The notes: a model not told the origin generated them from the sequence alone. A stretch of DNA of 64,000 bases from CATOSP01 sp034422355 (GCA_034422355.1 DAOUJS010000171.1:68015-132014), one strand, 5' to 3'; counted from the stretch's first letter, positions 44,819 to 53,903 are shown. Made by a program: numbers and translations.

Positions 44819-47263
44819 ATGGCAACCGAGAGCATAGCAGCAGGCAAGGACTCAACCGCTGCATCAGAACGCGCTACATCAGCCCTGCGGGAGGCCGGCA
44901 TCGCCGGTTCGGTTGACGCTGAGTACCCGGAGCTCACCGAGAATGCCAAGGTCGTCCTTGACCGCCGTTATTTGTCCAAGGACCGGGACGGCAACGTCCT
45001 GGAAGACCCGGACGGTATGTTCCGCAGGGTGGCGCGGGACTTGTCCCTGGCCGACCTGGAATACGGCGCTACCGAGGAACAGCGGCGGGACACCGAGGAC
45101 GAGTTCTACCGCGCTATGCGCAGCCTGGAGGTCTTGCCCAATTCGCCGACCCTCATGAACGCAGGGCGGGAGTTGCAGCAGTTATCGGCCTGTTTCGTTC
45201 TCCCGGTGGACGACGCCCTTGACTCCATCTTCGACCGGGTGAAGCAGACCGCCCTAATACACAAGAGCGGCGGCGGCACCGGCTTCTCCTTCAGCCGCCT
45301 GCGGCCCTCAGGGGATGTGGTAGGTTCCACCGGCGGCATCGCCAGCGGCCCGGTCAGCTTCATTCGCGCCTTCGACACGGCGACCGATGTGGTGAAGCAG
45401 GGCGGCACGCGGCGCGGCGCGAACATGGGAATCCTGAACGTGGACCACCCCGACGTTCTCGCCTTCATCGAGTCGAAGAAGGACGGGCGGAACCTCAATA
45501 ACTTCAACATCTCCGTGGCCGTGACCACGGAGTTCATGGAGCGGCTCAAGTCCAACCAGGACTATGACCTGATCAACCCGCGCACCGGAGGTGTTACGGG
45601 CAGGTTGAACGCCCGGGAGGTCTTCGATCAGATCGCCCAGATGGCCTGGCAGACCGGCGACCCTGGGCTGATATTCATTGATTTCATCAACGAGGAAAAC
45701 CCAAACCCGCAGCTGGGCAAGATTGAGAGCACAAATCCGTGCGGAGAGCAGCCGCTTCTCCCCTACGAGTCATGCAACCTGGCGTCGGTGAACCTGGCAC
45801 GGATGGTCTGCTACCCGGCAACGGGCGGTGTCGAGATTGACTGGGACCGGCTGGCCCGGGTGGTCAAGACGACGGTCCACATGCTGGACAACGTTATCGA
45901 CAGGAACGAGTACCCCATCCCTGAAATCGACGAGATGAGCAAGAAGACCCGTCGCATCGGTCTTGGTGTCATGGGCTTCTCCGACCTGCTGGTACAACTG
46001 GGCATCGGCTACGACTCCGAGGAGGGCGTGACCCTGGCCGAGGAAGTCATGCGCAGGGTCAAGGAGGAGACCCACCGGGCATCTGAAGAATTGGCGGGGG
46101 TGCGCGGCAGTTTCCCAGCCTGGGAAGGCAGCGTTTACAACACTTCCGGGAATTCGGTCCCCATGCGCAACTCCGCCCCGACGACCATAGCGCCCACGGG
46201 GACGATCAGCATCATTGCGGGGGCCTCAAGCGGTATCGAACCCCTGTTTGCTCTCAGCTATGTTCGGAACGTAATGGACAACACCCGGCTGGTAGAGGCC
46301 AACCCCTACTTCGAGGCCGTGGCGAGGCATGAGGGGATATACTCGGAAGAGTTGATGGAGGAGTTGGCCCGGACGGGAAGCCTTTCCCGCCTGGACTCAA
46401 AGTTCGAGATTCCCCAGTGGATCAAGGACGTGTTCCGCACATCCCATGACATCAGCCCGGAGTGGCACGTGCGGATGCAGGCTGCGTTCCAGAAGTACAC
46501 TGATAACTCGGTGTCCAAGACCATCAACTTCCCCCACGATGCCACGGTGGAGGATGTGGCACACGCCTATATGCTGGCCTATGAGCTGGAATGCAAGGGC
46601 ATCACGGTATACCGGGATGGCAGCAAGGCAGGGCAGGTGCTCAGTACCGGGGAAACAGGAGCGGAGTCCGATTCCGCGCCTGATGTGGAGGCACTGGTCG
46701 CCGCGGCGCTTGCAGAGCAGGCGGCCGACCCATACCAGACGCCCCGGGAGAGGCCCCAGGCCATCACAGGGGTCACCGAGCGGGTGCGGACTGGCCACGG
46801 GAACATGTACGTCACTATAAACTTCGACGAGCAAGGGAATCCCTTCGAGTTGTTCGGTAATCTGGGCAAGGCAGGGGGTTGTGACTCGGCCCAACTCGAG
46901 GCCATATCCAGATTGGTCTCAGTGGCCCTTCGCTCCCGCATTGATCCCAGGGTAGTCATCGAGCACCTACGTGGAATCACGTGCTGCCCTGCCTGGGACG
47001 ATGGCACCCTGGTGCGGTCAGGTCCCGACGCCGTGGCCCTGGCCTTGGAACGGCACATCAGCCAAGACCCGGACCTGACGCCAAACTACCAGTCCAACGG
47101 CGTCCAGATGAAGATGCTCGGCGCTCCTGACGTGAACGGGGTGGGCAACGGTACAGTCAACGGTTATCTGCAAGGCCGGAAGTGCCCGGACTGCAACGGA
47201 ACTCTGGCATTCCAAGAGGGTTGCTTGATTTGCGTGGGTTGCGGGTTCAGCACATGCGGATAG
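44819..47263 (+). CDS. nrdJ: Adenosylcobalamin-dependent ribonucleotide reductase (class II)
   Basis: It makes deoxyribonucleotides using a B12-generated thiyl radical, independent of oxygen. The 814-residue form has LPNSPTLMNAGRELQQLSACFVL, with the first redox Cys, HKSGGGTGFSFSRLRP, and the active-site NPCGEQPLLPYESCNLASVNL. PTGTISIIAGASSGIEP, a TSCPD domain (MYVTINFDEQGNPFELFGNLGKAGG in pieces) and a C-terminal CVGCGFSTCG cysteine tail complete it. The ATG at 44819 has AGGA upstream. The 200-base leader contains no B12-riboswitch pattern I can recognise. Regulation by the adjacent NrdR is strongly suggested. Confidence 0.93.
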   Translation: MATESIAAGKDSTAASERATSALREAGIAGSVDAEYPELTENAKVVLDRRYLSKDRDGNVLEDPDGMFRRVARDLSLADLEYGATEEQRRDTEDEFYRAMRSLEVLPNSPTLMNAGRELQQLSACFVLPVDDALDSIFDRVKQTALIHKSGGGTGFSFSRLRPSGDVVGSTGGIASGPVSFIRAFDTATDVVKQGGTRRGANMGILNVDHPDVLAFIESKKDGRNLNNFNISVAVTTEFMERLKSNQDYDLINPRTGGVTGRLNAREVFDQIAQMAWQTGDPGLIFIDFINEENPNPQLGKIESTNPCGEQPLLPYESCNLASVNLARMVCYPATGGVEIDWDRLARVVKTTVHMLDNVIDRNEYPIPEIDEMSKKTRRIGLGVMGFSDLLVQLGIGYDSEEGVTLAEEVMRRVKEETHRASEELAGVRGSFPAWEGSVYNTSGNSVPMRNSAPTTIAPTGTISIIAGASSGIEPLFALSYVRNVMDNTRLVEANPYFEAVARHEGIYSEELMEELARTGSLSRLDSKFEIPQWIKDVFRTSHDISPEWHVRMQAAFQKYTDNSVSKTINFPHDATVEDVAHAYMLAYELECKGITVYRDGSKAGQVLSTGETGAESDSAPDVEALVAAALAEQAADPYQTPRERPQAITGVTERVRTGHGNMYVTINFDEQGNPFELFGNLGKAGGCDSAQLEAISRLVSVALRSRIDPRVVIEHLRGITCCPAWDDGTLVRSGPDAVALALERHISQDPDLTPNYQSNGVQMKMLGAPDVNGVGNGTVNGYLQGRKCPDCNGTLAFQEGCLICVGCGFSTCG

Positions 47264-47278
47264 ATGGTGGGAGGAAAG

Positions 47279-47572
47279 ATGGCGTTCAAAGATAAACTAA
47301 AGGCTGCTATAGAGGCCAAAGGGGGCAAAACACAAGAAAATTTATCACATATCGCCGACTTGGCTCGGACCGTTCAGCCAGACTTTACGCTAGCTTACCT
47401 AACCAGGCTGTTGTTGGGACACCCAGCGAGGCCCGAAGACTATCAGGCCCTTGGTGCTGCGCTGGGTATATCTCCGGCGGATCTGGTTGAGGGAAACGAA
47501 TCGAAAGAAGCTGAGAACCGTCGCAAGGCTGGGCAGTTTATGTCTGAGCGAATGTGCCTGCCGAGGCGTTAG
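47279..47572 (+). CDS. Small HTH-type protein
   Basis: The 97-residue protein begins MAFKDKLKAAIEAKGGKTQE, with a Lys-rich N-terminus, and has a FTLAYLTRLLLGHPARPEDY to LGISPADLVEG segment resembling a Cro/C1 helix-turn-helix. GGGAGGAAAG precedes the ATG. It lies just after nrdJ in the same direction, at the left edge of an AT-richer patch. The function is unknown; a phage- or TA-type regulator is possible. Confidence 0.6.
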   Translation: MAFKDKLKAAIEAKGGKTQENLSHIADLARTVQPDFTLAYLTRLLLGHPARPEDYQALGAALGISPADLVEGNESKEAENRRKAGQFMSERMCLPRR

Positions 47573-47664
47573 CTTGGGGTTAGGGGCGAGTACCGTCAGG
47601 TAATGGTCTTTTATTACCCTCTTCGCAGTCAAACAGGGAAATTTTCACAGCAACCAGACCAGCA

Positions 47665-47994
47665 TCATAGCCTCATGTGCCGTTTCAGGTGTTTGGCTGT
47701 GTCTTGCGATCTCCTAATCTGCTCTTCGCTGGGACCTAGCCTAACGCCCCGGGCCTCCAGCAGGTGGTTAATGTCATGATAGGTAATGCCCAGGACTTTA
47801 ACTGCATAACCTTTGCTAATGTCCCCTCGCTCCAAAAGTCTTATTACCGCATCCTCGGCACCTCTGCACAACCACTCCCGAAGGAATGTCGAGCGGTCGA
47901 TATTTTTCTCCCGGCTCAACCTAGAAGCCAGTTCCAAGATGGTCTCGGGAATCGTTAAAGAGACAGACTTGTCCTCACTCTTAGCGGACGTCAT
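47665..47994 (-). CDS. Antitoxin-like protein (UPF0175 type)
   Basis: The 109-residue protein has an N-terminal ribbon-helix-helix-like segment (SVSLTIPETILELASRLSREKNIDRSTFLREWLCRG) and a C-terminal HTH-like region (GDISKGYAVKVLGITYHDINHLLEARGVRLGPSEEQ, quoted in pieces) as in UPF0175 antitoxins. It overlaps the PIN toxin gene by four bases and follows it, a toxin-first order. It should bind and neutralise the toxin and repress the pair. Confidence 0.75.
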   Translation of the reverse strand: MTSAKSEDKSVSLTIPETILELASRLSREKNIDRSTFLREWLCRGAEDAVIRLLERGDISKGYAVKVLGITYHDINHLLEARGVRLGPSEEQIRRSQDTAKHLKRHMRL

Positions 47995-48488
47995 TTCTCT
48001 GAAACCTCCAATTCTGCCACCGCTGCCAGATAGTTTCTTTCGTTGGTCAAATGGCGGGAGAGTTCGATTAATTCTCTGGCTTGGTCTACGCTAATCACCC
48101 ATTCCTGGGCCAGCCAGGGAACCAACCCAATGGGTGTCACGTGCCTGATTCCCCTTCGTCTGGCATACCTAAGAAAGCCCTCATCATCGCTCACGATGAT
48201 AGCTGTTTCACTACCTTGCTGGGCCAATGCCAGCACTTCTGTTTCGCCGGGTCCGATATTCCTCGAAATGTCCAACAAGTCCAGGGGATTCGCAGCTACG
48301 ATTGTGATTAGTTCCCGGATAATCCCATCTATAGTTTCCGCATCGGCATAGCCCCTGGCTTTGGCATTGACGACGGCTTCTTGATAAACGGCTTCAGGAA
48401 TCACGCACTCAAAGGCTCCGGCTACGACTCCCAAAGCTCCCACCCGGTTTAGCTTGATAAGAGAATCGGCGTCGAGAATCAAGGCCAT
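47991..48488 (-). CDS. PIN-domain toxin-like nuclease (DUF3368 type)
   Basis: The 165-residue protein has the acidic residues of the PIN fold: LILDADSLIKL (Asp6, Asp8), the Glu in GPGETEVLALA and IVSDDEGFLRYA. CVIPEAVYQEAV and ARRRGIRHVTPIG fit DUF3368-type members. PIN toxins cut RNA with Mg2+. I chose the ATG at 48488; a TATAAT lies only eight bases upstream, so the mRNA is nearly leaderless. It is first in the two-gene unit. Confidence 0.78.
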   Translation of the reverse strand: MALILDADSLIKLNRVGALGVVAGAFECVIPEAVYQEAVVNAKARGYADAETIDGIIRELITIVAANPLDLLDISRNIGPGETEVLALAQQGSETAIIVSDDEGFLRYARRRGIRHVTPIGLVPWLAQEWVISVDQARELIELSRHLTNERNYLAAVAELEVSEK

Positions 48489-48496
48489 ATTTCTCA

Positions 48497-48502
48497 ATTA
48501 TA
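48497..48502 (-). promoter_or_regulatory. -10 element of the toxin-antitoxin unit
   Basis: TATAAT on the minus strand, eight bases before the toxin ATG, implying a leader of one or two bases. The -35 is weak. Confidence 0.5.
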
Positions 48503-48560
48503 CACCGATGCACAAAACCCACCCTTGGGGACAAGTCTATCTTTTGTCCACGGTCAACTG

Positions 48561-48569
48561 TGCTACAAT
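48561..48569 (+). promoter_or_regulatory. pdxA promoter, extended -10 TGCTACAAT
   Basis: An extended -10 with no strong -35 lies 78 bases before the pdxA start. Confidence 0.5.
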
Positions 48570-48646
48570 CCATTCAATCAGCCTGGCCGCGGCCGTCCCA
48601 GTGACGTCATGCCCTGTCGGGTAGCCACATTCCAGGAAGGTGAGAA

Positions 48647-49663
48647 ATGGATGGTAATGACAGGCCGGCCATCGCCATAACGATGGGCGACCCTTGCGGA
48701 ATCGGCCCCGAGGTTGTAGTCAAGGCCCTTACCGACTCCAGAGTTTATGATTCGTGCCGGCCACTGGTCGTCGGCAACACCTTCGCCATGCAGCAGGCGG
48801 TGGAGCTAACTGGATCGAGTCTGCGTATCAACGAGACCGATGAGGCCGTTGCTTTCGGGCTGGACTCCCAGGTCATCGACGTGCTCGACATTCACAACCT
48901 GAACCCAGAGGACATCACCGTGGGGCAGATCAGTCCGGCCTGCGGGAAGGCGGCGATGGAGTGGGTCAGCAGGGCCGGAGAACTTGCGGTGGAGGGCATA
49001 GTCGCCGGACTGGCCACCGCGCCGTTGAACAAAGAGGCCGCCAGCCTGGCCGGTTATGAGTCTATTGGCCACATGGAGTTGCTGCAGGAACTTACTGGTG
49101 CGAAAACAGTAGCGACTATGCTCATGGCCAAGAATCTGCGCGTCGTACACCTTACTACCCATCGCTCCCTGCGCCTTGCCTGCGACTATGTGAAGAAGCC
49201 GCGTATCCTGGACTTCCTCCAGTTGACCCACGACAGTTTCATCAAGTGGGGATTCCCGCAACCGAGAATCGGGGCCGCGGCTTTGAACCCCCACGGCAGT
49301 GACGGTGGCCTGTTGGGCCACGAGGAGGCTGAGGAAATCGCTCCCGCAGTGGCCGAAGCCAGGGAGCGTGGCATCAACGTTACCGGACCGGTACCCGCGG
49401 ACGTTATTTTCCACCAGGCCATCCAGGGCCGGTACGATGCGGTCCTGGCCATGTTCCACGACCAGGGCCATATTCCGGTCAAGGTCTATGGATTTGAAGA
49501 GAGCATCACTGCCAACCTTGGTCTGCCCTTCGTCCGGACCTCCGTCGACCACGGCACCGCCTTTGACATAGCAGGGCAAGGCATCGCCAGCGAGGTTAGT
49601 ATGCTGGAGTCGATCCGGTTGGCGGTATCCCTCGCCAGGGGCGAGGGGATGTCTGATTTCTGA
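48647..49663 (+). CDS. pdxA: 4-hydroxythreonine-4-phosphate dehydrogenase family (PdxA)
   Basis: PdxA oxidises 4-phosphohydroxy-L-threonine in B6 synthesis; close PdxA2 relatives act on 4-phospho-threonate or -erythronate in sugar-acid use. The 338-residue protein has AITMGDPCGIGPEVV, TAPLNKEA, LTTHRSL (metal His), ALNPHGSDGGLLGHEE (metal His), and FHDQGHIPVK (metal His). AAGGTGAG precedes the ATG. No other pdx gene or kinase (DUF1537) is nearby, so the choice between roles is open. Confidence 0.88.
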   Translation: MDGNDRPAIAITMGDPCGIGPEVVVKALTDSRVYDSCRPLVVGNTFAMQQAVELTGSSLRINETDEAVAFGLDSQVIDVLDIHNLNPEDITVGQISPACGKAAMEWVSRAGELAVEGIVAGLATAPLNKEAASLAGYESIGHMELLQELTGAKTVATMLMAKNLRVVHLTTHRSLRLACDYVKKPRILDFLQLTHDSFIKWGFPQPRIGAAALNPHGSDGGLLGHEEAEEIAPAVAEARERGINVTGPVPADVIFHQAIQGRYDAVLAMFHDQGHIPVKVYGFEESITANLGLPFVRTSVDHGTAFDIAGQGIASEVSMLESIRLAVSLARGEGMSDF

Positions 49664-49677
49664 CAGAATTTCCGAGT

Positions 49678-49685
49678 GCTATAAT
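49678..49685 (+). promoter_or_regulatory. proC promoter, extended -10 TGCTATAAT
   Basis: TATAAT at 49680-49685 with TGC in front, 68 bases before the proC ATG; the -35 region is weak. Confidence 0.6.
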
Positions 49686-49753
49686 GCACCAATAGTTCTG
49701 ACTCGGGAGACAGGACGGAGCCGGATACAGGCTGGAACGGAAGGTCAAAGCCG

Positions 49754-50557
49754 ATGAAGTTGGCATTCATAGGCGGAGGGACTATGGCTGAGGCCATCCT
49801 GCGGGGTGTCCTTGACGGGGGTGTGGCTACCGCTGGAGACGTGACCATCGGAGAACCGAGGCCGGAGCGCCGTGAGTACCTGACACGAGAGCTGGGCGTT
49901 GCCACCGTTGAGCGTAACCTGGACGCTGCCGACGGAGCGGACCTGGTTGTCCTGTCCGTCAAACCCCAGGACCTTCACGTGGTCTTCGACGAGTTCGAGA
50001 GTGAGCTTTCCCGCGATCAAGCTGCGCTTTCAATCGTCGCCGGGGCCAAGCTGGAGACCATCAGGAAGGGAATGAAGAATGATCGGGTGATCCGGGTGAT
50101 GCCGAACACTCCGGCGCAGATCGGCCACGGCATGACCATGTGGACCTGCTCGGAACAGGTCGACCAATCCAAACGGGACTTCACTCGGTCGGCCCTCTCA
50201 ACCATCGGCGAGGAGATATTCGTCGAGGACGAAAAGTACCTGGATATGGCCACCGCATTGAGTGCCAGCGGCCCGGCCTACGTGTTCCTCTTTCTGGAGG
50301 CGCTCATCGACGCTGGGGTCTATGTGGGCCTGCCGCGGGACGTGGCACGGACCATGTCCCTCCAGACTGTCTTCGGCAGTACGAAGCTGGTAATGGATAC
50401 CGGCAGGCACCCGGCAGATCTCAAGGACATGGTGGTGTCTCCCGGCGGGACCACCGCGGAGGGCCTCCAAGCGTTGGAGAGGGCCGGTGTGCCAGCGGCG
50501 CTGGTTGAAGCCGTGAACGCCGCCTACCTGAAGTCGATCAAACTTGGCCAGCAGTAG
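49754..50557 (+). CDS. proC: Pyrroline-5-carboxylate reductase
   Basis: ProC makes proline from P5C with NAD(P)H. The 267-residue protein has the Rossmann LAFIGGGTMAEAIL, LSVKPQDL, VIRVMPNTPAQIGHGM, SGPAYVFLFLEALIDAGV and the signature VSPGGTTAEGLQALERAGV. GGAAGG lies before the ATG. The next gene, yggT, follows closely, a widespread proC-yggT pairing. Confidence 0.95.
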   Translation: MKLAFIGGGTMAEAILRGVLDGGVATAGDVTIGEPRPERREYLTRELGVATVERNLDAADGADLVVLSVKPQDLHVVFDEFESELSRDQAALSIVAGAKLETIRKGMKNDRVIRVMPNTPAQIGHGMTMWTCSEQVDQSKRDFTRSALSTIGEEIFVEDEKYLDMATALSASGPAYVFLFLEALIDAGVYVGLPRDVARTMSLQTVFGSTKLVMDTGRHPADLKDMVVSPGGTTAEGLQALERAGVPAALVEAVNAAYLKSIKLGQQ

Positions 50558-50566
50558 CGTGTCCAA

Positions 50567-50833
50567 TTGATTGCTGAAATTCTCAACATCCTGATTACCC
50601 TCGTAACGATGGCTATCCTCATCCGCGCGCTGCTATCGTTCATTGTGCCGGTCATGGGTGCCCAGCCTCACCCAATCCTCGTGAGCATTCAAGACGTGAT
50701 GATTCAGCTAACTGAGCCGATACTCGCTCCGCTTCGTCGCGTCCTGCCCTCTGTAGGAGTCTTCGACCTGAGTCCGATGGTTGCCATAATCATCCTCGTG
50801 GTAATCCAGAGGGTGATTGTCGCCAGACTCTGA
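50567..50833 (+). CDS. yggT: YggT family membrane protein
   Basis: The 88-residue protein has two hydrophobic segments flanking MIQLTEPILAPLRRVLP, the YggT hallmark. Relatives in other bacteria are linked to cell division or osmotic stress. The TTG start nine bases after the proC stop has no clear ribosome site, suggesting coupled translation. Confidence 0.85.
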   Translation: MIAEILNILITLVTMAILIRALLSFIVPVMGAQPHPILVSIQDVMIQLTEPILAPLRRVLPSVGVFDLSPMVAIIILVVIQRVIVARL

Positions 50834-50882
50834 TGGTCGAAAGGTATTGTCACGTATCGGTGGAGGCAACCGAACACGAAAT

Positions 50883-50912
50883 CGATAAGTGGCGAGACAC
50901 CCATCCTTATCG
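50883..50912 (+). promoter_or_regulatory. Inverted repeat, possible PadR operator
   Basis: CGATAAG (50883-50889) and CTTATCG (50906-50912) are a perfect 7-bp inverted repeat with 16-base spacing, ending 14 bases before the padR ATG. PadR proteins often repress their own operon from a palindrome here. Confidence 0.45.
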
Positions 50913-50926
50913 CGGTCGCTGTGACT

Positions 50927-51259
50927 ATGCACCAACAAGAACTGCTCAAAGGCAACACGGAAACACTGCTCTTGGCGTTGCTGGAAATCGAGCCGATGTA
51001 TGGCTACCAGATGGCCAAGGAGGTTGACAGGCGCAGCAGTGGTTACTTCGCCTTCAAAGAAGGCACCCTGTACCCTGCATTGCACCGACTGGAGCGGGAC
51101 AAACTTGTAGAGGGCAACTGGATGGACACACCAAACGGTGTCCGACGCCGTTACTACAGTATTACGGCCAAAGGGAGGGAGGCTTTGTCGGCCCGGCAGA
51201 CGGAATGGAGACGGTTCACACAGGCCATGAATTCCGTGATGCTGCCGGAACCGCAATAG
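50927..51259 (+). CDS. PadR family transcriptional regulator
   Basis: The 110-residue winged-helix protein has ELLKGNTETLLLALLEIEPMYGYQMAKE and FKEGTLYPALHRLERDKLVEG, then RRRYYSITAKGREAL, the full PadR domain, plus a short dimer helix. It is followed by a HAAS-domain membrane protein, a common partner in a self-regulated two-gene unit. The start is ATG 50927 (GTG two codons earlier is possible). The ligand is unknown. Confidence 0.92.
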   Translation: MHQQELLKGNTETLLLALLEIEPMYGYQMAKEVDRRSSGYFAFKEGTLYPALHRLERDKLVEGNWMDTPNGVRRRYYSITAKGREALSARQTEWRRFTQAMNSVMLPEPQ

Positions 51260-51276
51260 GAGTCCGGGGGATTCAG

Positions 51277-52287
51277 ATGTCCGGTGAATTCACGGACTAC
51301 CTCCGTTCACTGTCAAACCAACTACGACTGGGCCCGCATGAGGAGCAGGAGATACTCCGAGAGGTACAGGCCCACCTGGAGGACAAGGCTGCCGAACTGG
51401 AAGCCCAGGGAATCCCCACCGATGAGGCACCCGGCCTGGCCGTGCGCCAGATGGGCGCACCCAAAGAAGTGGCCCGGAGCATGTATGCCGTCCACAGCCC
51501 TGGTGTCTGGAAGGATGTCCTCCTTGCGACGGTCCCCCACTTCCTGCTGGCATCCCTGTTTGCCCTCCATCTCTGGAGCCATTACTTCCTGGTCGGCCTG
51601 CTGCTGATTGGCGTCACACTGGTCTCCTGGCGGAACTGGCGGTCTGGGCATCCCAGCAAATGGTCCTATTCCTGGATGGGTTACACGCTGGCCGCACCGG
51701 CACTGTCCTGGCTCCTGGCCCTGGTTGCACTGGCCTACGGAGGCTGGACCTTGGTCACCACCGGGAAGCTCCCCTTCAACGTAATTCTCTTTTTCCTGCT
51801 GATCGGATACGTGCCCTTCTCCATGTGGATCATGTTCAGCGTGGTAAGGAAGCTGGTCCGGCAGGACTGGCTCTTGGCGTCCTTGACGGCGTTGCCATTC
51901 CCGTTCCTCACTTCGTGGGTGCTTTTCCTGAACTGGCAAGGGGGACTCTGGAGTGACCACGGGGAGCGGATGCAGGAGACTGACACCGACCGCGCTCTTA
52001 TCTTCCTGGCGCTTGCGGTAACGACGGCAGTCTTCCTCAGGGTTGGGCCGCGGCTCATCAGGATCGGGCTTTTGACGCTCTGCACTGTGGTAATGGTAAT
52101 AATCACGGCGGCCTCTCTTCCTGTCACGTTCAGCCTGCTGGCGGTGCTGTTGATGATGCTTGCGTCCTTGGCGTTCCTCTTGAGTCCCGCCGTGCTGGAA
52201 TTCCAGGTTGCCAACCGTGCTCCTGGTCCGTCGCCTGCTGAGCCCAACGGCGAGGTAACCACCCGTTGGTCCGACAACGTGACCTAG
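51277..52287 (+). CDS. HAAS-domain membrane protein
   Basis: The 336-residue protein starts with a soluble HAAS/permease-prefix helical domain (FTDYLRSLSNQL, HEEQEILREVQAHLEDKA, AVRQMGAPKEVARSM). About eight predicted transmembrane helices follow. Such proteins are usually coded with PadR, as here, and are thought to sense or assist membrane stress or transport. A GGGGG stretch precedes the ATG. The C-terminus overlaps the next frame by 22 bases. Confidence 0.85.
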   Translation: MSGEFTDYLRSLSNQLRLGPHEEQEILREVQAHLEDKAAELEAQGIPTDEAPGLAVRQMGAPKEVARSMYAVHSPGVWKDVLLATVPHFLLASLFALHLWSHYFLVGLLLIGVTLVSWRNWRSGHPSKWSYSWMGYTLAAPALSWLLALVALAYGGWTLVTTGKLPFNVILFFLLIGYVPFSMWIMFSVVRKLVRQDWLLASLTALPFPFLTSWVLFLNWQGGLWSDHGERMQETDTDRALIFLALAVTTAVFLRVGPRLIRIGLLTLCTVVMVIITAASLPVTFSLLAVLLMMLASLAFLLSPAVLEFQVANRAPGPSPAEPNGEVTTRWSDNVT

Positions 52288-53147
52288 CGGTGGTGGTCGA
52301 CAGCGGTTGTTGCCTCCCCGATAGCCTGGTCTACAAGTGGGGCATCACCGTAGTGCCACACCGGCTGGTCCTGGGCGGCAAGGTCTTGCGGGACGGATTA
52401 GATATTGGACCCTCCGGTTTCTACAGTGCGCTTAAGGAAGGGGTTGACCTCCCAACGACCTCAGCGCCTGCTCCGGCAGAGTTCCTGGAAGTCTTCTCTG
52501 AGCGACTCGACGACGAGCAGGATATAATCTGCCTGACCATTGCCTCAGGTTTCAGTTCAACCCATCAGTCTGCTTTGAGTGCGCGTGACCTGACCGGGGT
52601 CGACCCGGACCAGCCACGAATCGAGGTTATCGATACGGGAACAGCTGCGGGTGGCGCGGGACTTCTGGCATTGGCCGCGGTGCGCTGGGGGTCAGGAGGT
52701 CTGTCATTGGAAGAGGTGTCAAACAAGGTCTGCCGCCTCATTCCACACATTCGTCTTTTCGCCTTCCTGGATTCCCTCGATTACTTGCGGCGAGGCGGCC
52801 GAGTGGGCAAACTCCCCGCGTTGGCCGGTGACCTGTTGGGCATCAAACCGGTAGCCGAACTGTGTATGGGGGAGACCCGCCTGGTGGGGAAACCGAGGGG
52901 ACGAGAGAGGGCAGCGGACCGACTGCTCGACCTGATGCGCGGGAGGGTGGGCCGCGACCCTGTACGGGTAAATGTGATGGAAGCCGACGCTGCTGATGAG
53001 GCGGAGGAATTGCTACGACGCATTACCGGCGAATTTGAATGCGTGGAGGCGTTCACCAGCCAATTCACCCCGGTTATGGGTGCCCACACTGGTCCGGGCG
53101 TTCTGGGAATCGCGTTCCACATGGGCTCGGCATGGGAACGGAGTTGA
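52266..53147 (+). CDS. DegV family fatty-acid-binding protein
   Basis: The 293-residue protein has the DegV pattern AVVVDSGCCLPDSL, TTSAPAPAEFLEVF, LTIASGFSSTHQSA, VIDTGTAAGGAGLL and LDYLRRGGRVGKL. DegV/FakB proteins hold a fatty acid for phosphorylation by FakA; no FakA is visible here. TTG at 52266 is the start, overlapping the end of the HAAS gene, so they are likely coupled. Confidence 0.88.
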   Translation: MVRQRDLAVVVDSGCCLPDSLVYKWGITVVPHRLVLGGKVLRDGLDIGPSGFYSALKEGVDLPTTSAPAPAEFLEVFSERLDDEQDIICLTIASGFSSTHQSALSARDLTGVDPDQPRIEVIDTGTAAGGAGLLALAAVRWGSGGLSLEEVSNKVCRLIPHIRLFAFLDSLDYLRRGGRVGKLPALAGDLLGIKPVAELCMGETRLVGKPRGRERAADRLLDLMRGRVGRDPVRVNVMEADAADEAEELLRRITGEFECVEAFTSQFTPVMGAHTGPGVLGIAFHMGSAWERS

Positions 53148-53240
53148 AGCAAGTATTGATCGCTACAAGTCTCCTTGGCCTGGTGTCTCAAGGCTGGCCA
53201 TTAGTCTGCGCCGAAGAGTCTTCCGGGTAGGCGGGATATA

Positions 53241-53903
53241 ATGCAACGGGAATTGTTCGGTGGCGTTCCCTACGAATCGGCGGCAGGAGTCGCCGCGCGG
53301 CTGCGTGGAGTGTTGGAACGGAGGGCCGGCAAGTATGGCGCTTCTCCGGGGAGTGGTCCTTTCCTGGTCATGTTTAGCGGGTTGCCGGGGACGGGAAAGT
53401 CCCACTTCGCCCGGAGCCTGGTGGCGCGCGCGCCAATGATGGTGCTGGAAAGCGACCACCTGCGGAAGTCGTTAATTCCCCAGCCAGCCTACACTCCCGA
53501 TGAACACGCGATGGTGTTCTCCGCCGCCCACTTGCTGATTGAGGAGCTACTTCAACAAGGCTGGAGAGTCTTGTTTGAGGCCACCAACCTGACTGAGAAC
53601 TTCCGCCAGCCAGTATACGAGATAGCGGAACGGACCGCCTCGCCCATCATGATCGTCCGGTTCACCGCCCCGCCGGGCGTCGTCCGAATACGGCTTGAGG
53701 GACGAATTGCACGCCGAGACCCGGAGGACAACTCCGATGCGGGTTGGACTGTGTATTGTAAGATGCGTCCCTACGAGCAGCCCATTACACGGGCGCACAT
53801 CACCGTTGATTCGTCAGCTCCCACGGACTGGGCGCTGGAGCAGATTGTCCGGCAGATTACGCTTGCCACCGGGTCAGGTTCCGCGGCCCTGGGCCCCGGA
53901 TGA
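53241..53903 (+). CDS. P-loop kinase-like protein
   Basis: The 220-residue protein has Walker A SGLPGTGKSH (about 48-57), MVLESDHLRKSL with a DH/DxxR motif, and LFEATNLTENFR, resembling AAA_33 small-molecule kinases and zeta-toxin-fold enzymes. It may phosphorylate a small metabolite or nucleotide. No antitoxin-like partner is adjacent, so a toxin role is unlikely. The ribosome site is weak. Substrate unknown. Confidence 0.8.
   Translation: MQRELFGGVPYESAAGVAARLRGVLERRAGKYGASPGSGPFLVMFSGLPGTGKSHFARSLVARAPMMVLESDHLRKSLIPQPAYTPDEHAMVFSAAHLLIEELLQQGWRVLFEATNLTENFRQPVYEIAERTASPIMIVRFTAPPGVVRIRLEGRIARRDPEDNSDAGWTVYCKMRPYEQPITRAHITVDSSAPTDWALEQIVRQITLATGSGSAALGPG

Noticed and set aside
53241..53903. 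Zeta-type toxin
   Set aside because: Walker A fits, but no antitoxin partner or low-GC context is present; a metabolic kinase is likelier.
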